In this document: positions 9,499 to 18,193 of the stretch, in pieces
Numbering within the stretch: the stretch's first letter is position 1
How the letters are laid out: every line of letters begins with the position of its first letter
Assembly: GCA_963765375.1 (NCBI GenBank)
Contig: CAVXVZ010000011.1
Span: forward strand, 62,001 to 126,000
DNA length: 64,000 nucleotides
Direction: 5' to 3'
Origin: Roseiarcus sp963765375
Lineage (GTDB): Bacteria; Pseudomonadota; Alphaproteobacteria; Rhizobiales; Beijerinckiaceae
The notes under the pieces: generated by a model
What the model was told of the DNA's origin: nothing
Database searches by the model: none
The model's input: only the letters and a program-made list of their open reading frames with translations
Made by a program: the position numbers and the translations under genes

Positions 9499-9917
9499 GG
9501 CGCTGTGCATTTGGATGTGGCCCCTTTCCGCCGATCCGTTTGGGTTTTCTTGGCCCGGGGCCGTTTGGCTCCGAAGACACCCTCTCATGACCTTTGGATT
9601 GCCTTGGATTGCCTTGGATTCTCTCGTTCGAATCGAGACTTTTCAAAGGGTTGCGCGGCTTGAAGCACGGTGGAGTTTATCTCGCCGTTGTCGTAGCGTT
9701 GGGAACCGCCGGAACAGCAGCCCACGATCTTTGGCATGCGGGAGGGCAGAATTGCTCATGGAGCGAGCTTACCAGAGCTTCTGAGTTTCTGCAAGAGATT
9801 GTCGTCCGAGCCGTTCCCTTTCGGCCGCCTCAAACCAAAAGCAAGGAGTTCTAGCTCGCGCGACCCGGTCGGCACGGCCGATGGGACAAAGTGCGCGCGG
9901 CTGGCCGTCCGCGTTGG
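9499..9917. other. intergenic region with no clear gene
   Basis: This 419-base gap lies between nagZ and the 3' end of pleD. It starts with three near-tandem copies of GCCTTGGATT (about 9590-9620). A reading frame of about 65-86 codons (9594-9854, or from a TTG near 9660) has a hydrophobic N-terminal stretch and could encode a small exported peptide. It has no ribosome binding site or recognisable family, so I do not call it. No terminator is clear. Confidence 0.5.
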
Positions 9918-11288
9918 TCAGGCCGCATCCAGAGTGACGCGATTGCGGCCGGCGGACTTCGAGAGGTAGAGCGCGCGGTCGGCGCGGCGATAAAGATCAG
10001 TGGAGTCCTGTTCGGCGCGAACATCGGCGAGGCCGATCGAGACAGTTATCGAGACCGGCTCCGCGGCGTCTCCAATAGGGAACGCCTTGTTTTCTATGGT
10101 TCGGCGCGCACGCTCCGCCATCCGCGCCGCGTGGCTTGCGTCGAGCCCCGGCATGGCGACGACGAACTCTTCTCCGCCCAGACGACAGACAAGGTCGCCG
10201 CCGCGGACGATCTGCTGCAGTTCGGCGGCGAAGCCCTTGAGAACGAGATCGCCGGCATCGTGACCAAAGGTGTCGTTGATGCGCTTGAAATGGTCGATGT
10301 CCAAAATCATCATCGTTAACGGCGCCCCGCGCTGTCGTGCGGTCTCGATCATCGCCGGCAGGCGGCGCTCCAGGAAGCGCCGATTGTTGAGGCCGGTCAG
10401 CGGATCGTAGAACGCCATCTCCACGGATTGCCGCACGGTTTGCCGCAGTCGGTCCACATAGCGCTTCTGGCGGACGTTTGTGCGGGCGCGAGCCAGCAGT
10501 TCGTTTCGGTCGACCGGTCGGGAAAGGTAGTCGTTCACGCCGAGTTCAAGGCCGCGAAGAACCTTCTGCCGATCTTCGCGATCCGCGACAAGGAGGATAG
10601 GGAGATTCCGCGTCGACGCGTGCGAACGCGCCTGACTGCAAAGCCTCAATCCGTCGAACTCCCCGAGGCCTAGAGCGACGATCATGAGGTCGACGTTCTC
10701 GCTGCACGCCTTGGCGAGGGCCTCGCCCGGCTCGTCGATCTGGATGACGTCATGATGCGGCGTCAGCGCGTTGACGAGGCGCTCGAAAGAGCTTCGCTGG
10801 TGATCGACGAGCAAGATGCGTCCTCGTTCCGAGACCTGCGGCATCAGGGCGTCAGCGGATTCGACCATCTCCGCGCCGGCGCTGTGCGCGGCGCGGCTGC
10901 GCAATTCGTCGATCGAGAACTTGAGTCGGGCCAGTGACCGAACGCGAGCGATGAGCGCGATTTCATCGACCGGCTTGGTAAGGAAGTCATCAGCGCCGGC
11001 TTCGAGGCCGCGAACGCGGTTGGCGGGCCGGTCGAGCGCGGTGACGAGGATGATTGGCAGATGAGCGGTCTCAGACCCAGCCCTCAATCGCCGGCAGACC
11101 TCAAACCCGTCCATGCCGGGCATCATTACGTCGAGAAGGACGAGATCGCAGCCGCCCATTTTGCAGATCGCAATTGCATCGGGTCCATTCGTCGCCGTCA
11201 ACACCTCAAAGTATTCGATGCTCAGTCTCGTTTCGAGGAGCTTACGGTTGGGCTCGACATCGTCAACCACCAGGACGCGGGCCGTCAT
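9918..11288 (-). CDS. pleD: response regulator PleD, diguanylate cyclase
   Basis: A 456-residue protein with two receiver domains and a GGDEF domain that makes cyclic di-GMP. The first receiver keeps the phosphoacceptor (D53 in LLDVMMPGMDG). The second receiver (about 155-270) has VALGLGEFDG in place of the Asp-containing strand, so it is a pseudo-receiver as in Caulobacter PleD. The active-site motif is GGEEF at 371-375. An intact product-inhibition site RxxD lies five residues before it. It overlaps divK by 4 bp, so the two are co-translated. Its expected role is polar morphogenesis and the motile-sessile switch. Confidence 0.94.
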   Translation of the reverse strand: MTARVLVVDDVEPNRKLLETRLSIEYFEVLTATNGPDAIAICKMGGCDLVLLDVMMPGMDGFEVCRRLRAGSETAHLPIILVTALDRPANRVRGLEAGADDFLTKPVDEIALIARVRSLARLKFSIDELRSRAAHSAGAEMVESADALMPQVSERGRILLVDHQRSSFERLVNALTPHHDVIQIDEPGEALAKACSENVDLMIVALGLGEFDGLRLCSQARSHASTRNLPILLVADREDRQKVLRGLELGVNDYLSRPVDRNELLARARTNVRQKRYVDRLRQTVRQSVEMAFYDPLTGLNNRRFLERRLPAMIETARQRGAPLTMMILDIDHFKRINDTFGHDAGDLVLKGFAAELQQIVRGGDLVCRLGGEEFVVAMPGLDASHAARMAERARRTIENKAFPIGDAAEPVSITVSIGLADVRAEQDSTDLYRRADRALYLSKSAGRNRVTLDAA

Positions 11289-11665
11289 TGCTTGACTCCC
11301 GGCCCAAGGAATTGATCAATGGTGTCGAAGAATTTGGCGACCGAGATCGGCTTCGACAGGTAGGCTTCGCAGCCGCCCTGGCGAATTTTTTCTTCATCGC
11401 CCTTCATGGCGAACGCAGTCACGGCGACGACGGGTATCGCTCGCAGCTCTTCGTCATCCTTTAGCCATTGCGTGACCTCGAGCCCGGAGACTTCCGGCAG
11501 CTGAATGTCCATGAGGATGAGATCGGGCCGGTGCTTGCGCGCCAACTCAACCGCTTCAATGCCGCTGCGCGTTTGCACAATTCGGTGTCCGCGCGTCTCG
11601 ACGAGGTCATTGAACAGCTTCATGTTGAGTTCATTGTCCTCAACGATGAGCACAGTTTTGGGCAT
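11285..11665 (-). CDS. divK: single-domain response regulator DivK
   Basis: A 126-residue stand-alone receiver. The phosphoacceptor is D53 in LMDIQLPEVSG, the acidic pocket is E9-D10, and the conserved Lys sits in YLSKPI. Sequence and the overlap with pleD identify DivK, the polar regulator that controls the DivL-CckA-CtrA cell-cycle pathway in alphaproteobacteria. It is transcribed divergently from the DUF3572-dinB pair with about 80 bases between the starts. Confidence 0.94.
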   Translation of the reverse strand: MPKTVLIVEDNELNMKLFNDLVETRGHRIVQTRSGIEAVELARKHRPDLILMDIQLPEVSGLEVTQWLKDDEELRAIPVVAVTAFAMKGDEEKIRQGGCEAYLSKPISVAKFFDTIDQFLGPGVKQ

Positions 11666-11745
11666 TCGGAGTCCATTCGGCGCAAACTCGGCCGGTCAGG
11701 TGGCAAATGCTAACGTCGAGACATTTACGAAAGGAGAATCGGAGT

Positions 11746-12054
11746 ATGCGCCATTCTTCGAAAGCGCGGCAATCCGTCAGCCCCGAATTCGGCCAATCGT
11801 TGGCCGCCTCGGCGCTGACCTTTCTCGCGGCCGACCCTGAGCGGCTCAACCAATTCCTCGGTCTTACCGGACTTGGCCCCGACAATCTGCGGGATGCGGC
11901 GGAAGATCCAGCGTTCCACGCGTCGGTGCTCGAGTATATGCTTGCCGACGAGGAGCTTCTCCTCCGATTCGCCGCCGATTTCGACCTCGGACCTGAGAAA
12001 GTCGCGCTCGCGTATCAGGCCCTGTGCGGGCCGGTTCAATTGGGCGACCCTTGA
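11746..12054 (+). CDS. DUF3572 family protein
   Basis: A 102-residue acidic, mostly helical protein of the DUF3572 family, found mainly in Hyphomicrobiales. Its function is not established. The conserved core reads ALTFLAADPERLNQFL, followed by ASVLEYMLADEELLLRFA. The start at 11746 is chosen over an upstream in-frame ATG (11707) because AAGGAG lies about 10 bases before it. dinB begins 11 bases after its stop. The pair DUF3572-dinB, divergent from divK-pleD, is a recurrent arrangement in the order, so a link to dinB is possible. Confidence 0.8.
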   Translation: MRHSSKARQSVSPEFGQSLAASALTFLAADPERLNQFLGLTGLGPDNLRDAAEDPAFHASVLEYMLADEELLLRFAADFDLGPEKVALAYQALCGPVQLGDP

Positions 12055-12065
12055 CGGATGCGCGG

Positions 12066-13340
12066 ATGCCCCGGCTGTGCCGCGACTGCACGAAACGCAG
12101 CTCCATTGACCTGACGCGCTGCGGCCATTGCGGATCGCCCCGGACCATCGATCTTAACGCCGCCGACGGGCTCGCGATCGCGCATGTCGACTGCGACGCA
12201 TTCTACGCCGCGGTCGAAAAGCGCGACGACGCCAGCCTCAAGGACAAGCCGGTGATCGTCGGCGGTTCGGGGCCGCGAGCTGTGGTCGCCACCTGCTGTT
12301 ATATCGCCCGGACGTTCGGGGTCCGGTCGGCGATGCCGATGTCGCGCGCCCGGGCGCTATGTCCCCAGGCGGTCGTCCTGCCGCCCGACATGGCCAGATA
12401 TGCCCGAGTTGGTCGCGAAATCCGCGCCCAAATGCTTGCGCTCACGCCGTTGGTCGAGCCGCTTTCCATCGACGAGGCGTTTCTCGATCTGACCGGCTGC
12501 GACGGATCCAACGGCGCCGGCGCCGCCGAAACGCTCGCGCGCTTCGCCCGCAAGGTCGAAGTGAACACCGGGGTGACGGTTTCGGTCGGCCTCAGTTACT
12601 GCAAGTTTCTGGCGAAACTCGCCTCGGATCTCGACAAGCCGCGCGGTTTCGCATTGATCATGCGGGAAGACGCGAAGGCTTGGCTGGCCCCGCAAAGCGT
12701 TGGGCGCCTGTGGGGAGTGGGCAAGGTTGGGCGCGAGCGACTCGAGCGATTGGGCTTTCATACGATCGGCGATTTGCAAGGAATCGACGAGCGGTTAGCC
12801 GTTTCGGGCCTCGGCGACGATGGTCTCCGGCTATGGCGGCTGGCTCAGGGTCGCGACGATCGCCCCGTGGTTGCGGAGCGCGAGGCCAAAAGCATCTCGA
12901 GCGAGACGACCTTCGATTGCGATATCCGTGACAAAGCCGAGCTCACGCGCATCTTGCTCGTCCATTGCGACCGGGTCGCCGCGCGGCTGCGCAAGGACGG
13001 CCTCTCGGCCTGCGGCGTGACGCTGAAATTGCGCTTGCCCGATTTCAGTCTGCGCACCCGCAGCCGCGCCGGCATGAAGGCGACGCAGCTTGCGCCGCGA
13101 CTGTTCCAGGCGGCGCGCCCGTTGCTCGACGCCCAGCCCGACGGGACGGCCTATCGCCTCTTGGGGATCGCCGCGACGGAACTCGCGCCCGCCGAGCGCG
13201 CGGATGAAGACGATCTGATCGGAGGCGACGGCGGTCGCGAGAAGTTTCGCGAGGCGGCTATCGCGAGCCTGCGCGACAGATTTGGCTCCGCCGCGGTGCA
13301 GCGAGGACTCGCCTTTCGACCGGGGTCAAGAACGAAGTGA
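12066..13340 (+). CDS. dinB: DNA polymerase IV (Y family)
   Basis: A 424-residue translesion polymerase. The catalytic motifs are AHVDCDAFYAAVE near the N-terminus and SIDEAFLDLTG about 100 residues later, with the SVGLSYCKFLAKLASDLDKP segment following. The N-terminal 30 residues carry two CxxC pairs (LCRDC and RCGHC), a putative zinc ribbon seen in the alphaproteobacterial form of this enzyme. The palm/fingers, thumb and little-finger regions are all present. No LexA box was seen directly upstream, so SOS control is not shown. Confidence 0.92.
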   Translation: MPRLCRDCTKRSSIDLTRCGHCGSPRTIDLNAADGLAIAHVDCDAFYAAVEKRDDASLKDKPVIVGGSGPRAVVATCCYIARTFGVRSAMPMSRARALCPQAVVLPPDMARYARVGREIRAQMLALTPLVEPLSIDEAFLDLTGCDGSNGAGAAETLARFARKVEVNTGVTVSVGLSYCKFLAKLASDLDKPRGFALIMREDAKAWLAPQSVGRLWGVGKVGRERLERLGFHTIGDLQGIDERLAVSGLGDDGLRLWRLAQGRDDRPVVAEREAKSISSETTFDCDIRDKAELTRILLVHCDRVAARLRKDGLSACGVTLKLRLPDFSLRTRSRAGMKATQLAPRLFQAARPLLDAQPDGTAYRLLGIAATELAPAERADEDDLIGGDGGREKFREAAIASLRDRFGSAAVQRGLAFRPGSRTK

Positions 13341-13349
13341 GCGTCGGCT

Positions 13350-14183
13350 CTACTTGGCGCAGGCTGAAGTCGGCAGAATCTCGAGTTTCCGCAAGTGCGC
13401 ATGAAGGGCGAAGGCGCCGTAGTCGAGCTTGAGGCTGCCCGAGACGCCGTTCTCGTAAAGATCGAAGGAAAGCGTGTATTCAGGCGCGGAATCGGTGGCC
13501 GCCTCGTCGAAGTACGAGATCACCACCGGCCAACGACTGATCCCGCCGAGCGCCGTGGCGGTCTCGGCGTCTTCCCCGGGCTTTGTCTCTTCCTTTCCAA
13601 TCACCGACAAGGTCGCAAAGATCTTCGCGCCGGTATCCGAGCCGTCGTAGACCCGCGCCTGGACGGCGCCGCCGCCGTGCTTGGCGGCGTCGATCAGACG
13701 CTCGATATGCTGGGTGGGAAAGAGAACGTCACGGCCGAAATCGAGCGATTTGGCCTGCGGCTTGGTCAGCTGGACGCGCAAGTCGTCGTCGGCGCCGCGG
13801 GTGGCGGTGCCGGCGACAGGTTGAGTCTCCTGCAATCCCTGGGAATCGATCTGGAATCGCATCGACTTCCCGCCAGCCTCCTCAAAGGACATGGCGTTCA
13901 CCTGCATCGAGAGCGGGTCGCCCTCGCTGCGCTCCATCTCGGTCATCTGGCGGAAGTTGGAGGTGTAGCCTTCGCAAGCCGAGCCACGAAATTCGTATGC
14001 GATCAGGCCCGTCGCCGATATCGGGGCCTGGGCGGACGTCGGCGGAGGAGCCGAAGGGTCGACCAAGGAAATGTCGTAGGCCGCACGATGCGAGGCGAGC
14101 GGCAGAACGGGCGAAGCCTCGGCGAGCGCAGCGACGCAAGAGCAGAGGATGGCCGCTACGCTAACGGCTAATCGGGGAACCAT
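13350..14183 (-). CDS. eipB: cell-envelope integrity protein EipB (DUF1849)
   Basis: A 277-residue periplasmic protein. It has a signal peptide (residues 1 to about 23, ending ALAEA) and the DUF1849 beta-spiral domain. Two cysteines remain in the mature region, one in GSACEGY and one near the C-terminus in TSACAK. In Brucella EipB such a pair forms a disulfide. EipB is linked to envelope integrity and interacts with TPR proteins in Brucella; transfer of that role here is inference. The start at 14183 is supported by a GGAG five bases upstream; an extended start at 14225 is less likely. Confidence 0.85.
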   Translation of the reverse strand: MVPRLAVSVAAILCSCVAALAEASPVLPLASHRAAYDISLVDPSAPPPTSAQAPISATGLIAYEFRGSACEGYTSNFRQMTEMERSEGDPLSMQVNAMSFEEAGGKSMRFQIDSQGLQETQPVAGTATRGADDDLRVQLTKPQAKSLDFGRDVLFPTQHIERLIDAAKHGGGAVQARVYDGSDTGAKIFATLSVIGKEETKPGEDAETATALGGISRWPVVISYFDEAATDSAPEYTLSFDLYENGVSGSLKLDYGAFALHAHLRKLEILPTSACAK

Positions 14184-14300
14184 GGTCACTCCACGGGCAG
14201 ACGCGATCCGCAAAATCCGCCGCATTTTCGGCGCTTTCGTGACGCCGGCGGACTCTCCGTCGCCTGCCGAGGCGAGCCTTATCGGCGCCGCCGCTGATGC

Positions 14301-15014
14301 TCAATGTTTCTCTTCTACGCCAAGAGGAGCCCAGGCCCGTTCAAGCGCGGAAGGCTCCTCGAGCGGGTCCTCGTCCGCCCGCAACGCCGGCGCATCGTCG
14401 GGATTGGGAACGTCATAGCCGACCGGCAACTTTCCGTCGAACAATCCGGCCCCTTTGAGCTCGTCGAGCCCGGGAAGGTCGGCGATCGCATCCAGGCCGA
14501 AATGGACCAGAAACTCGCTCGTCGTTCCGTAAGTGATAGGCCGGCCCGGCGCCTTTCGGCGCCCTCGCATGCGCACCCAGCCAGCCTCCATCAGAACGTC
14601 GAGCGCGCCCTTCGACACTGCGACGCCGCGGATTTCTTCGATATCGGCGCGGGTGACCGGTTGATGATAGGCGACGATGGCGAGCGTCTCGAGCGCGGCG
14701 CGCGAGAGCTTGCGCTTTTCCTCGCGGTCCCGAGCCAGGAGCCAGGCAAGATCGCCGGCCGTGCGGAACATCCATCTCCGCGCGACCCGCATCAGATTGA
14801 CCCCGCGTCCGGCGTAGAGGCTGCGCAGTTCATCCATCACCGCCGCGACGTCCGCGCCTTCCGAAAGCTGGGCGGCGATCGTCGATTCCTCGAGCGGTTC
14901 AGCCGAAGCAAACACCATGGCTTCGGCGATCCGCACGTCCTCGGGCGTCACCCCGGGCGTTGCGACCGGGCCAAACAATTGGGCGATATTATCCGTGGCG
15001 GTCGTGCGGCTCAT
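14301..15014 (-). CDS. scpB: segregation and condensation protein B
   Basis: A 237-residue ScpB, the kleisin-binding winged-helix subunit of the SMC-ScpAB condensin complex. The core spans MVFASAEPLEESTIA to the YHQPVTRADIEEIRGV motif and the GRRKAPGRPITYGTT segment, which are characteristic of the family. The C-terminal 40 residues are acidic and Pro-rich. It follows scpA on the same strand after a 130-base gap, wider than the usual overlap of the two genes. Its own ribosome binding site is weak. Confidence 0.93.
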   Translation of the reverse strand: MSRTTATDNIAQLFGPVATPGVTPEDVRIAEAMVFASAEPLEESTIAAQLSEGADVAAVMDELRSLYAGRGVNLMRVARRWMFRTAGDLAWLLARDREEKRKLSRAALETLAIVAYHQPVTRADIEEIRGVAVSKGALDVLMEAGWVRMRGRRKAPGRPITYGTTSEFLVHFGLDAIADLPGLDELKGAGLFDGKLPVGYDVPNPDDAPALRADEDPLEEPSALERAWAPLGVEEKH

Positions 15015-15144
15015 GAAGCGTCTCTGTTGAATTGGAACGACCGGGCCGAACGTCGGGCTCCGGGCGCGATATACGCCCGGTCGTCGCGCGCTGGCGGCCC
15101 GCGTGAACGGCGCCCGCCCGACAGAGGCCAAGCGTGAGGGAGGG

Positions 15145-15951
15145 TCAAGCGGCTCGCTCCCCGGCAGGCTCGGAATCCGTCGAGCGCAGCCAGAGAGGCG
15201 CGAACGCCCGCTCCTGGCGGATCTCAAGCCTGCCCTCGCGCGCGAGCTCAAGCGAGGCCGAAAAGGCGGAAGCGCGGGCGGTTCGCCGCATCGCGGAATC
15301 GGCGCAGGCCTGAAGCAGGAAATCGTCGAAAGCCGTCCAGTCGGGCTGGCCGCCGACCAGACGAGTGAGCGCCTCACGCGCCTCGGCGAGCGACCAGACC
15401 TCGCGCGTCTTGAACCGAACCCGGGCGAGGGCATGCCGCTGAGCCTGCCGGGCATAAGCCGCCAACAGGTCATAGAGGCTCGCCTCATATGACATGCGGC
15501 GCGACGTCTCGATCGGCTCAGGCTCGCCTCTGGCGAAGAAGTCGCGGCCCAGGCGAGGCCGGTTGAGCAAGAACTCGCCCGCCTTGCGAATCGCCGCGAG
15601 CGCGCGCAGCCGGCGCGCGAGAGCCTCGGCGAGCACCGAGGCGTCGTGATCGGCCGGCTCCGGGGGGGCGGGAAGCAGCAGACGCGACTTAAGAAAGGCG
15701 AGCCATGCGGCCATGACCAGATAGTCGGCGGCGAGTTCGAGCCTGAGCTTGCGCGCCGCCTCGACGAACTCGAGGTATTGCTCGGCGAGCGCCAGGATCG
15801 AGATGCGCGCCAGATCGACCCGTTGCCGCCGGGCCAGCTCCAGCAACAGATCGAGCGGGCCTTCGAAACCGTCGAGATCGACGGTGAAAGCAGGTTCGCC
15901 CGCAGCCTGGACAAGGTCGAAGTCGACTTGAAACGCGTCCGCTCCGGCCAC
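15145..15951 (-). CDS. scpA: segregation and condensation protein A
   Basis: A 268-residue kleisin of the SMC-ScpAB complex, which organises and segregates the chromosome. The N-terminal FEGPLDLLLELARRQ segment and the LVMAAWLAFLKSRLLLP helix are diagnostic. The start is a GTG at 15951 with a GGAGG six bases upstream. In related genomes scpA directly follows nagZ on the same strand; here the pair is inverted and about 6 kb away, with pleD-divK, dinB and eipB in between. Confidence 0.93.
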   Translation of the reverse strand: MAGADAFQVDFDLVQAAGEPAFTVDLDGFEGPLDLLLELARRQRVDLARISILALAEQYLEFVEAARKLRLELAADYLVMAAWLAFLKSRLLLPAPPEPADHDASVLAEALARRLRALAAIRKAGEFLLNRPRLGRDFFARGEPEPIETSRRMSYEASLYDLLAAYARQAQRHALARVRFKTREVWSLAEAREALTRLVGGQPDWTAFDDFLLQACADSAMRRTARASAFSASLELAREGRLEIRQERAFAPLWLRSTDSEPAGERAA

Positions 15952-16389
15952 GAATCACCTCCGCGCCGCATGCTGACGCACCCGCGAGGGGCAGGCAAGG
16001 GGCGTCGGGCCGCGCGTCAACAGGGCGCCGGCCGCGACACAATGGCTGCGCATCCGCTTCGGTTAAAAGATATGGTTCACCTGGAGAAGAGTATTCTATG
16101 TATAACGCAAGATATGCTGCACGACGTCGATTACGTAATGTAAGGATTAACTGAGTTCGTTGAGGTAAATACCATAAGATTGAATTGAATCCACCGTTTA
16201 TTGTTGCGCCGGCGCCGGCAGGAGCTATTGTTTCTTCTGTCTTTCAACACAGCGCTGCAAGAGACGCCCCGCAGGCGCCGGGTCCCGCCGCATCCCCCGG
16301 GACCTGCAGGGCTGGCCGGCCAGAACGCGATTCTGCTGCGATCTCCGCATGACGCGTTCTGCCGGCCTCCCTTCGCCGGGCGCTTATTG
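15952..16389. other. intergenic region between lexA and scpA
   Basis: This is a 438-base stretch downstream of lexA and upstream of scpA. The segment 16060-16260 is clearly more AT-rich than the flanks, which may reflect promoter activity for scpA on the minus strand or foreign DNA. A GC-rich stretch with partial inverted repeats lies at 16266-16315. I see no gene, tRNA or convincing terminator. Confidence 0.5.
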
Positions 16390-17094
16390 TCAGTACCGGC
16401 GCAGGAGACTGACCATCTTCCCCTGGACCTGGACCCGGTCAGGGCCGAAAATCCGGGTCTCGTAAGCCGGGTTGGCGGCCTCGAGCGCGATCGAGGCGCC
16501 GCGCTTGCGCAGCCGCTTGAGCGTCGCCTCCTCCTCATCGATCAGCGCGACCACGATATCGCCGGTCTCGGCGGTGTCCTGCTTGCGGATGAAGACCGTG
16601 TCGTTCTCCAATATTCCCGCCTCCATCATCGAGTCGCCGCGCACCTCGAGGGCGAAGTGCTCGCCGCCGCCGAGAAATTCCGGAGGCATGGCGAAGGTGT
16701 CGAGCCGCGTCTGGATCGCCGAGATCGGGGTGCCGGCGGCGATGCGGCCCATGAGCGGCACCATGACCGCGCGTTGCTCGCCCGCGTCGCGCGACGGCGC
16801 CTGGGGCCGGATGCGGCCGAGATTGCCGGGGATGACGCTCGGCGAGAACCTCTGCGCCCTCGGGGCCGAGACCGTCGCCAACTCCGGGAGCCGCAGCACT
16901 TCGATCGCCCGGGCGCGATTGGCGAGCCGCCGGATGAAACCCCGCTCCTCGAGCGCCATGATCAGGCGATGAATTCCGGATTTCGAGCGCAAATCGAGCG
17001 CGTCCTTCATTTCGTCGAAGGACGGCGGCACGCCCGCCTCCTGGAGGCGCTCATGGATGAAACGCAGGAGTTCGCTCTGTTTCTTGGTCAGCAT
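16390..17094 (-). CDS. lexA: LexA repressor
   Basis: A 234-residue SOS repressor with self-cleavage activity. The N-terminal winged helix (1-65, MLTKKQSELLRFI) is followed by the linker and the peptidase S24 domain. The Ala120-Gly121 cleavage site lies in GRIAAGTP. The catalytic dyad is S155 (GDSMMEAGI) and K193 (ATLKRL). GGAGGA lies seven bases before the chosen ATG. A GTTC-N7-GTTC box about 100 bases upstream indicates autoregulation. The iteron array lies further upstream. Confidence 0.95.
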   Translation of the reverse strand: MLTKKQSELLRFIHERLQEAGVPPSFDEMKDALDLRSKSGIHRLIMALEERGFIRRLANRARAIEVLRLPELATVSAPRAQRFSPSVIPGNLGRIRPQAPSRDAGEQRAVMVPLMGRIAAGTPISAIQTRLDTFAMPPEFLGGGEHFALEVRGDSMMEAGILENDTVFIRKQDTAETGDIVVALIDEEEATLKRLRKRGASIALEAANPAYETRIFGPDRVQVQGKMVSLLRRY

Positions 17095-17195
17095 CAAAAG
17101 TCCTCCACCCGGCCGGCTGTGATTCGCCGTCTGCGCCCGGCCCGGGCCCAGAAAATCGCGGCCGGCAGTAAACAAATCACGAACAAAGCCTAGTT

Positions 17196-17210
17196 GTTCA
17201 CGGCCTGTTC
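17196..17210 (+). promoter_or_regulatory. LexA (SOS) box upstream of lexA
   Basis: The direct repeat GTTC-ACGGCCT-GTTC matches the alphaproteobacterial LexA operator GTTC-N7-GTTC exactly. It lies about 100 bases upstream of the lexA start, in a position consistent with autorepression. Confidence 0.85.
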
Positions 17211-17271
17211 GGCAAGCGGATTCTTCGCCGCGGCGCCCGCGCGGCATGTGAACGATTTCCCTGGGGGCCGG

Positions 17272-17374
17272 CCGGAATGAAAGCAAAGCGGACGGAAGGA
17301 AATCAAAGCCGGGGCCGGAAGGAAAGCAAAGCCGGGCCGGAAGGAAAGCAAAGGCGCCCGGAAGGATTCCAAAG
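17272..17374 (+). repeat. phased purine-rich iteron array B
   Basis: Five direct copies of CCGGAAGGAAAGCAAAGC with small variations. The CAAA cores start at 17284, 17304, 17327, 17349 and 17370, spacings of 20, 23, 22 and 21 bases (about two helical turns). The array lies between lexA and the 3' end of the upstream HTH gene. It is related to the array at 3311-3417. The last copy has diverged (GGAAGGATTCCAAAG). Confidence 0.78.
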
Positions 17375-17463
17375 TGCTTGGCGGTAAGATTTCGTTCCCA
17401 GTTATTGTCAATTCCTCAGCCTGTTATCGAACTAAGCGGAGAGTCTACGCGAAGCCCCTCGCC

Positions 17464-17958
17464 TCATTCGCGGCGGGCCTCGGGACCAGGCGCGTCGCCG
17501 GGCGGGTTCGATGGTTCAGCCGCGGCGCGAGTCCCGGCGGCGGCAAAGCCGGCGGCGATGCGGTTCAGTTTGGCGAACAGCCGCTTCCGCGCCGCGGCGT
17601 CGTAGACGGCTTTCCGCGTCCCGGCCTTATGATAGCGGTCCATTCTCTCGAGCACTTTGAGCAAGGAGTCGATCGCGCCGAGGTCGCCCGCGTCGACCGC
17701 CTGGGCGGCGAGGGCGTGCGCGCAGTCGAGCCGCATGAGCTGAATGATCGCATGATCCGTCGGGTCGTCGAGCTCCTGGCGCCGTAGCGCGTCGGCGACG
17801 ATCTGGCGGATGCGGCGATCGCTCACCCCTTCCTCGCGCGCGACCTTCTCATAGGTCCAGCCGAGGCGCAGCCGGGCGAAGATGCGCTCCCGCCGCTCGG
17901 CCTTGGTGAAGGGATTGAGCCGGGGCCGCGCCGGCTTGAGCGCCGTTTCCGTATCCAT
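17464..17958 (-). CDS. helix-turn-helix protein of unknown function
   Basis: A 164-residue basic protein that I do not recognise. Residues about 18-60 (TKAERRERIF...WTYEKVAREEGVSDRRIRQIV) form a helix-turn-helix like sigma-70 region 4 or phage terminase small subunits. The rest is helical and rich in Ala, Arg and Asp, with a Pro/Gly tail. A GGAA ribosome binding site precedes the ATG. It stands alone between the RAYT/REP island and the lexA iteron array, so it may be mobile-element cargo or a regulator. Both are guesses. Confidence 0.65.
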   Translation of the reverse strand: MDTETALKPARPRLNPFTKAERRERIFARLRLGWTYEKVAREEGVSDRRIRQIVADALRRQELDDPTDHAIIQLMRLDCAHALAAQAVDAGDLGAIDSLLKVLERMDRYHKAGTRKAVYDAAARKRLFAKLNRIAAGFAAAGTRAAAEPSNPPGDAPGPEARRE

Positions 17959-18094
17959 GTCCGCTGTTCCTTTCCGCCGCTCGGCGGCGCTGGTTTGGGA
18001 AAGCCGGAGTATAGCGCCGCTTTCGGGAAAACGAAAGAAAATGTCGGATTTTTGTTTTGGGGGAAGGGCGGGCGAGGAGGGTGGGCCCCGCGAC

Positions 18095-18180
18095 CGTCAT
18101 GGCCGGGCTTGTCCCGGCCATCCTTCTGACGTTCGCTGCGCCGAACCACGTGGTTGGCCAGGACAAGCCCGGCCATGACG
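18095..18180. repeat. REP palindrome with 20-bp perfect inverted arms
   Basis: The arm at 18095-18114 (CGTCATGGCCGGG...) is exactly complementary to 18161-18180. The 46-base loop includes a segment (18121-18158) that recurs at 18611-18648. It is a REP/BIME-type extragenic palindrome of the kind common in Hyphomicrobiales and is close to a RAYT gene, the enzyme class tied to REP spread. Confidence 0.85.
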
Positions 18181-18193
18181 CGCGCGAGGGCCA

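Noticed and set aside
9594..9854. Small frame of 86 codons with a hydrophobic N-terminal stretch
   Set aside because: No ribosome binding site or recognisable family, and the start lies in short repeats; kept as a possibility in the gap entry only.
16201..17193. Long plus-strand frame across lexA
   Set aside because: Antisense shadow of lexA; Arg/Asp/Gly-rich translation without motifs.
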